This document shows positions 59,885-64,000 of a DNA stretch of 64,000 nucleotides, one piece after another. The stretch's first letter is position 1. Each line of letters opens with the position of its first letter. The notes below the pieces were generated by a model that was given only the letters and a program-made list of their open reading frames with translations, was not told the DNA's origin and searched no databases. The position numbers and the translations under genes were made by a program. Location: assembly GCF_900090295.1 (NCBI RefSeq), contig NZ_LT607753.1, forward strand, positions 2,852,001-2,916,000. Reading direction: 5' to 3'. Source of the DNA: Micromonospora coxensis (GTDB lineage Bacteria; Actinomycetota; Actinomycetes; Mycobacteriales; Micromonosporaceae).

Positions 59885-60903
59885 GCGCCGGGCAGACCCG
59901 GCGGCGCGGCGCCGTGGCGGTCCTCGCCGTGGCGCTGCTCGTCGCCGGCTGCGGCGACGACGCCGGCGACCCTCCGTCGAGTACGCAGAGCGAGGCGAAC
60001 ATGTTCAGCAACCCGGTCATCCGCGCCGACGCCCCCGACCCGCAGATCCTGCCGGTGGGGGACGCGTGGTGGCTGTTCCACACCAACAGCGGCGGCCGCA
60101 ACGTGCCGGTGCGCCGCTCGGCCGACCTGGTCGACTGGTCCGAGCCGGTCGACGCCCTGCCCGAGCTGCCCGCCTGGGCGGACCCGGGCAGGACCTGGGC
60201 CCCCGAGGTGATCGCCCTCGGCCCGCAGCGGTACCTGCTCTACTACACCGTCGCCGGGCGGGAGTCCGGCCGGCAGTGCGTCGGGCGGGCGGTGGCGAGC
60301 CGCCCCGAGGGGCCGTACCGGGACGACTCGGACCGACCACTGATCTGCCAGGCCGAGCTGGGCGGGGCGATCGACGCGAGCCCGTTCCGGGACTTCGACG
60401 GGAGCCTCTGGCTGCTGTGGAAGAACGACGGCAACGCCATCGGGGTGGACACCTGGATCTGGTCGCAGCGGCTCTCCGCCGACGGGCTGCGCCTGGAGGG
60501 GGAGCCGACGAAGCTGCTGCGGCAGACCGAGCCCTGGGAGGGCACCCTGATCGAGGGGCCGTTCCTGCACCGGCAGGACGGCCGGCTGTACCTCTTCTAC
60601 GCGGCGAACGCCTACGACCGGGCCGAGTACGCCGAGGGCTACGCGGTCTGCGAGAGCCCGACCGGCCCCTGCGTGAAGGCGCCGGAGAACCCGATCCTCA
60701 AGGCCAACGAGGTCGCCACCGGCCCCGGCCACGCCTCGATGGTGGTCAAGGACGGCAAGACCTGGCTGGTCTACCACGCCTGGCCCCCGGGCCGGGAGGG
60801 CAGCACCGACCCGGGCCGCCAGGTCTGGCTCGACGAGGTGGTCTGGACCGACGGCAGACCGGTGGTGCGGGGCCCGAACGCGGAGCCCCAGCCCAGGCCG
60901 TGA
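59881..60903 (+). CDS. Lipoprotein glycoside hydrolase, GH43-like five-bladed propeller
   Basis: 340 residues. Signal peptide with lipobox LVAGC, then a GH43-type propeller: RADAPDPQILPVGD (catalytic Asp near the start), GGAIDASPFRDFDG (pKa-modulating Asp), and TLIEGPFLHRQDG (general acid Glu). GH43 enzymes cleave arabinofuranosyl or xylosyl residues; extracellular anchoring suits trimming of arabinan or arabinoxylan before import by the adjacent transporter. ATGA overlap with the permease gene. Confidence 0.9.
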   Translation: MSAGQTRRRGAVAVLAVALLVAGCGDDAGDPPSSTQSEANMFSNPVIRADAPDPQILPVGDAWWLFHTNSGGRNVPVRRSADLVDWSEPVDALPELPAWADPGRTWAPEVIALGPQRYLLYYTVAGRESGRQCVGRAVASRPEGPYRDDSDRPLICQAELGGAIDASPFRDFDGSLWLLWKNDGNAIGVDTWIWSQRLSADGLRLEGEPTKLLRQTEPWEGTLIEGPFLHRQDGRLYLFYAANAYDRAEYAEGYAVCESPTGPCVKAPENPILKANEVATGPGHASMVVKDGKTWLVYHAWPPGREGSTDPGRQVWLDEVVWTDGRPVVRGPNAEPQPRP

Positions 60904-60988
60904 TCCGGGCCCCGACCGGGCCCGCACGGACCTCCGGGCGGCCCTCCTCTCACGGGATCAGGGGTGGGCCGTCCGGATCCGTACCGGA

Positions 60989-62491
60989 TCAGGGGGTGGG
61001 GGTCGGTTCGCCGGCCGGCTCCGTCGCGACCGGCTCGTGGCGGGCCAGGCGGTTGCGGCGGTACCCGTAGCCGAGGTAGATCAGCGCGCCGAGCGCCATC
61101 CAGACTCCGAACCGGATCCAGGTCTCCACCGACAGGTTGAGCATCAGGTAGAGGCAGGCCAGCGCGGAGACGAGCGGCAGCACCGGGGAGAACGGCACCT
61201 TGAACGGCCGCTCCAGGTCGGGGCGCCTGCGGCGCAGGATCGGCACCGCGATGGAGACGATCACGAACGCGCAGAGCGCGCCGATGCTGACCAGGTCGGC
61301 CAGGGCCGACAGCGGCAGGAAGCCGGCGAGCAGCGCGACCGCCACGGTCATCACGCCGGAGATCCGGTACGGGGTCCCCCAGCGCGGGTGGATCCTGGCG
61401 ACCGCCGGCGGGATCAGGCCGTCCCGGGAGATGGCGAAGCCGATCCGGCCCATGGCCACCAGGTCGACCAGGATCACGCTGGTCAGGCCGGCCACGGCGG
61501 CGATGGAGACGAGCACGCCGGCCCAGCCCGCGCCGACCGCGTTGAAGGCCGCCGCGATCGGGGCGCCCCGGTCGATCTCGGTGTACGGCACCATGCCGAC
61601 CAGGACCAGCGAGACGCCGATGTAGAGCACGGTGGAGATCAGCAGGGTGCCGATCAGGCCGAGGGTGAGGTCCCGCTTCGGGCGGCGGGTCTCCTCGCCG
61701 AGGTTGGCCACCGCCTCGAAGCCGGTGTACGCGAAGAAGACCACGGCGGCGGCGCTGAGCACGCCGACGAACCCGAAGACCGACGGCTCCAGCCCGAACA
61801 GCGCCTGGGTGACCGGCTGCTTGATGCCGTCCTCACCGGCGTCGGCGGGCTGCGACGACGGGATGAACGGGGTGAGGTTGGCGGCCTTCACGAAGAACAG
61901 GCCGGCGGCCACGATGAAGACGCAGATGGCGACCTTGACGACGACCAGCAGGTTGGTCACCCTCGCGGACTCGCGGACGCCGACGATGGCGACGACGCCG
62001 AGCAGCAGCACGATGCCGATCGCGCCGACGTTGACGATGCTGCCCTCCTCGCCGAACCAGGCGGTGGGCAGCCCGAGGAGTTCGGCGAGGTAGCCGGACC
62101 AGCCGCGGGCCACCACCGCCGCGCCGAGCGCGAACTCCAGCAGCAGGTCCCAGCCGATGATCCAGGCGACGACCTCGCCCATGGTCGCGTACGCGTAGGT
62201 GTAGGCGCTGCCGGCGGTCGGCACGCTGGAGGCGAGTTCGGCGTAGCAGAGCGCGGCGAGCAGGGCGACCACGCCGGCGATGGCGAACGAGACCACCACG
62301 CCGGGCCCGGCGCTGTCCCGGGCCTCGATGCCGGTGAGCGTGAAGATGCCGGTGCCGATGACGATGCCGATGCCGAAGCCGGTCAGGTCGCGTGCCCTGA
62401 GGTGGCGCTTGAGGCCGAGCCGGCCGTCGCTGCCGTCGGCCTCGCTCTGGGCTATCACGTCCTTGATCGGTTTGGTACGCAGCATGGACAC
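60989..62491 (-). CDS. APC-superfamily amino acid permease
   Basis: 500 residues with about 12 to 14 helices. Diagnostic APC segment: GFGIGIVIGTGIFTLTGIEA in helix 1, and FFAYTGFEAVANLGEETRRPKRD in helix 6. The pattern is that of cationic amino acid transporter-like (CAT/YfnA) permeases. GTG 62491 (MSMLRTKPIKD) is preceded by GGGAG at about 7 bases and is preferred to the ATG two codons later. Convergent with the GH43 gene; the 85-bp gap holds several imperfect GC hairpins. Confidence 0.92.
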   Translation of the reverse strand: MSMLRTKPIKDVIAQSEADGSDGRLGLKRHLRARDLTGFGIGIVIGTGIFTLTGIEARDSAGPGVVVSFAIAGVVALLAALCYAELASSVPTAGSAYTYAYATMGEVVAWIIGWDLLLEFALGAAVVARGWSGYLAELLGLPTAWFGEEGSIVNVGAIGIVLLLGVVAIVGVRESARVTNLLVVVKVAICVFIVAAGLFFVKAANLTPFIPSSQPADAGEDGIKQPVTQALFGLEPSVFGFVGVLSAAAVVFFAYTGFEAVANLGEETRRPKRDLTLGLIGTLLISTVLYIGVSLVLVGMVPYTEIDRGAPIAAAFNAVGAGWAGVLVSIAAVAGLTSVILVDLVAMGRIGFAISRDGLIPPAVARIHPRWGTPYRISGVMTVAVALLAGFLPLSALADLVSIGALCAFVIVSIAVPILRRRRPDLERPFKVPFSPVLPLVSALACLYLMLNLSVETWIRFGVWMALGALIYLGYGYRRNRLARHEPVATEPAGEPTPTP

Positions 62492-62714
62492 CGCGCGCTC
62501 CCCCTCCCACCGTGCGACCACCCTGGTGGCGGCCGGTGACCGGCGATGCTACCCAGGACGGATCCTCGTCAACCGCCTCTTCCGTCACACTCCGGTCACG
62601 ACCGGGCGTGTGGATCCGGTCACGCTGCGAGATGCGCGGGGGGTCACCCGGGGCGGCACGGGCGGCGGTATCCGGACATCCAGGTCAGACCCTTGCGCGG
62701 AGGCCGGACGGTGT

Positions 62715-62724
62715 GAAAATTTTC
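62715..62724. promoter_or_regulatory. Palindrome GAAAATTTTC upstream of the glycoside hydrolase
   Basis: GAAAATTTTC is a perfect 10-bp palindrome with an AT-only core of eight bases, striking in this GC-rich DNA. It overlaps a candidate -35 (TGTGAA, 62712-62717) with -10 TAGATA (62734-62739). Such motifs are reported for RpiR/MurR-type sugar-phosphate regulators; no regulator is encoded here. The rest of the 311-bp region (62492-62802) holds no gene that I can support. Confidence 0.5.
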
Positions 62725-62802
62725 TACCAGCGGTAGATAGCTTGCGGCGAATGTTGCCGCCCATCGCCGCGACACCGGGAGCCCGACGAAGGGACACACC
62801 GC

Positions 62803-64000
62803 ATGAAGGCAACACGGCTCCGAGCCGCCGGGCTGGCCGTGGCACTGCTCGGCACGCTGGTCGCCGGCACGCCCGCGAGCGCCGCACCGGACACCACCAC
62901 CATTCCCACCACCACCGACTGCACCACCGACCCGGCCACCCCCAAGCGCCAGTTCCGCGCCATGTGGATCTCCTCCGTGGTCAACATCGACTGGCCGACC
63001 AAGGCCTCCCAGACCGCGCCGGACCGGATCGCCACCCAGCAGGCCGAGTACCTGGGCTGGCTCGACCTGGCGCAGAAGCTGCACCACAACGCCGTCGTGG
63101 TGCAGGTCCGCCCGACCGCCGACGCGTTCTGGCCGTCGCCGCACGAGCCGTGGTCGGAGTACCTGACCGGGGTGCGCGGGCAGGACCCGGGCTGGGACCC
63201 GCTCGCCTTCCTCGTCACCGAGGCGCACAAGCGCAACCTGGAGTTCCACGCCTGGTTCAACCCGTACCGGATCTCGATGCCGGCCCCGGGCGGCGCCGGC
63301 GCGGACATCACCAAGCTGGCCCCCGGCCACCCGGCCCGCCAGCACCCGGAGTGGACCTTCGCCTACCCGCCGGCCGGCGTCGCCGGCAGCCGGCTCTACT
63401 ACAACCCCGGCCTGCCCGAGGTCCGCGAGTTCGTCCAGACCGCGATGATGGACGCGGTCCAGCGGTACGACATCGACGGCGTGCACTTCGACGACTACTT
63501 CTACCCGTACCCGAGCGGCACCCACCAGGTGCCCGACGACGCCACGTTCGCCGCCCACAACCGGGGCTTCACCGACAAGGCGGACTGGCGGCGGGACAAC
63601 ATCAACCTGCTGATCCGGGAGATGAACGACCGGATCAAGGCGGCCAAGCCGTGGGTCAAGTTCGGGGTGAGCCCGTTCGGCATCTGGCGCAACAAGTCGG
63701 TCGACCCGCTCGGCTCGGACACCACCGGCTCGCAGTCGTACGACATCATCTCCGCCGACACCCGTAAGTGGATCAAGGAGGAGTGGATCGACTACGTGGT
63801 GCCGCAGCTCTACTGGTACATCGGCCAGTACCCGGCCGCCGACTACGCGCGGCTGGTGCCGTGGTGGGCCGAGCAGGTGCGCGGCACCCGGGTGCAGCTC
63901 TACATCGGTCAGGCCGACTACAAGAGCGGCGAGCCGGCGTACGGGCCGTACTGGATGAACCCGCGGGAGTTGTCGGACCACCTGACGCTCAACCGGTCGT
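62803..64000 (+). CDS. Secreted family-10-like glycosylhydrolase (GHL10/YngK type), C-terminus beyond the window
   Basis: 399 codons inside the window; the frame is open at the right edge. A signal peptide (MKATRLRAAGLAVALLGTLVAGTPASA) is followed by the GHL10 TIM barrel: FRAMWISSVVNIDWPTKAS, VVVQVRPTADAFWPS, FHAWFNPYRIS, YDIDGVHFDDYFYPYP and KFGVSPFGIWRNK. This matches YngK/DUF187-type glycoside hydrolases, several of which act on peptidoglycan-related or other surface glycans. GAAGGGA lies 10 bases upstream of the ATG. The promoter contains the GAAAATTTTC palindrome. Confidence 0.9.
   Translation, partial: MKATRLRAAGLAVALLGTLVAGTPASAAPDTTTIPTTTDCTTDPATPKRQFRAMWISSVVNIDWPTKASQTAPDRIATQQAEYLGWLDLAQKLHHNAVVVQVRPTADAFWPSPHEPWSEYLTGVRGQDPGWDPLAFLVTEAHKRNLEFHAWFNPYRISMPAPGGAGADITKLAPGHPARQHPEWTFAYPPAGVAGSRLYYNPGLPEVREFVQTAMMDAVQRYDIDGVHFDDYFYPYPSGTHQVPDDATFAAHNRGFTDKADWRRDNINLLIREMNDRIKAAKPWVKFGVSPFGIWRNKSVDPLGSDTTGSQSYDIISADTRKWIKEEWIDYVVPQLYWYIGQYPAADYARLVPWWAEQVRGTRVQLYIGQADYKSGEPAYGPYWMNPRELSDHLTLNRS

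Noticed and set aside
1..64000. tRNA, rRNA, insertion sequences, integrase or attachment sites
   Set aside because: No cloverleaf, transposase or integrase motifs were recognised in any frame or gap; absence is by eye and not by a covariance search.

Overview
This window is high-GC actinobacterial DNA, most likely from a Micromonosporaceae member (Micromonospora or a close relative). Support comes from the strong G/C bias at third codon positions, frequent GTG and TTG starts, GGAGG-type ribosome sites, and many overlapping ATGA/GTGA gene junctions. Typical families are present: DUF3152, DUF3107, SARP, ROK kinases, LivJ-type transporters and Hanks kinases. No rRNA, tRNA, CRISPR array, transposase or phage gene was seen. 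The genus is an inference from composition and gene content; no search was run.

Positions 1-11.1 kb match a conserved chromosomal block. moeZ (partial, left edge), DUF3152, a TetR regulator, DUF3107, a ferritin-like protein and a RhlE-type DEAD-box helicase occur in the order and orientation I recall for M. tuberculosis Rv3206c-Rv3211. Here the block also carries a second DUF3152 gene, an alpha/beta hydrolase and a 988-residue disordered protein. From 11 to 17 kb lie a methyltransferase, a two-helix membrane protein, an XRE regulator, an unknown protein, a His-rich envelope protein and a RecQ helicase fused to a phosphoribosyltransferase domain.

Positions 17-24.9 kb are accessory-looking: a soluble kinase-like protein paired with a TIM-barrel-like protein, then a SARP regulator fused to membrane helices and a helix-hairpin-helix domain. 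The SARP gene is divergent from a lipoprotein gene, and the shared promoter holds heptamer repeats spaced 11 bp apart. A class C-type serine hydrolase and an SDR oxidoreductase follow. Positions 25-29.7 kb are a complete five-gene branched-chain amino acid-type ABC transporter operon. At 30 kb there is a frameshifted, truncated GntR remnant beside a perfect 16-bp terminator hairpin. Next come a 1091-residue LPXTG-anchored vWA adhesin, a secreted glycerophosphodiesterase and a TrkH/TrkA potassium uptake pair.

Positions 37-53 kb carry signalling and housekeeping genes: a Hanks kinase with an extracellular CBM2-like domain, a membrane spermidine-synthase-like protein, an M15-type peptidase with coiled coil, and a tightly overlapping REC-PP2C / histidine kinase / response regulator / inositol phosphatase operon. 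They are followed by an M28 membrane peptidase, an aminoglycoside phosphotransferase-like kinase, an Smr protein, a TPR protein, a ROK kinase, an ABC-F ATPase and a BON-methyltransferase fusion.

Positions 54-60.9 kb form an arabinan/arabinoxylan utilisation locus: a LacI regulator with a tandem palindromic operator, GH51 arabinofuranosidase, solute-binding lipoprotein, two permeases and a GH43-like lipoprotein. No transporter ATPase is encoded there, so a shared MsiK-type ATPase is inferred. The right end has an APC-family amino acid permease and a truncated secreted GHL10/YngK-type glycoside hydrolase gene, separated by a promoter region with an AT-only palindrome.
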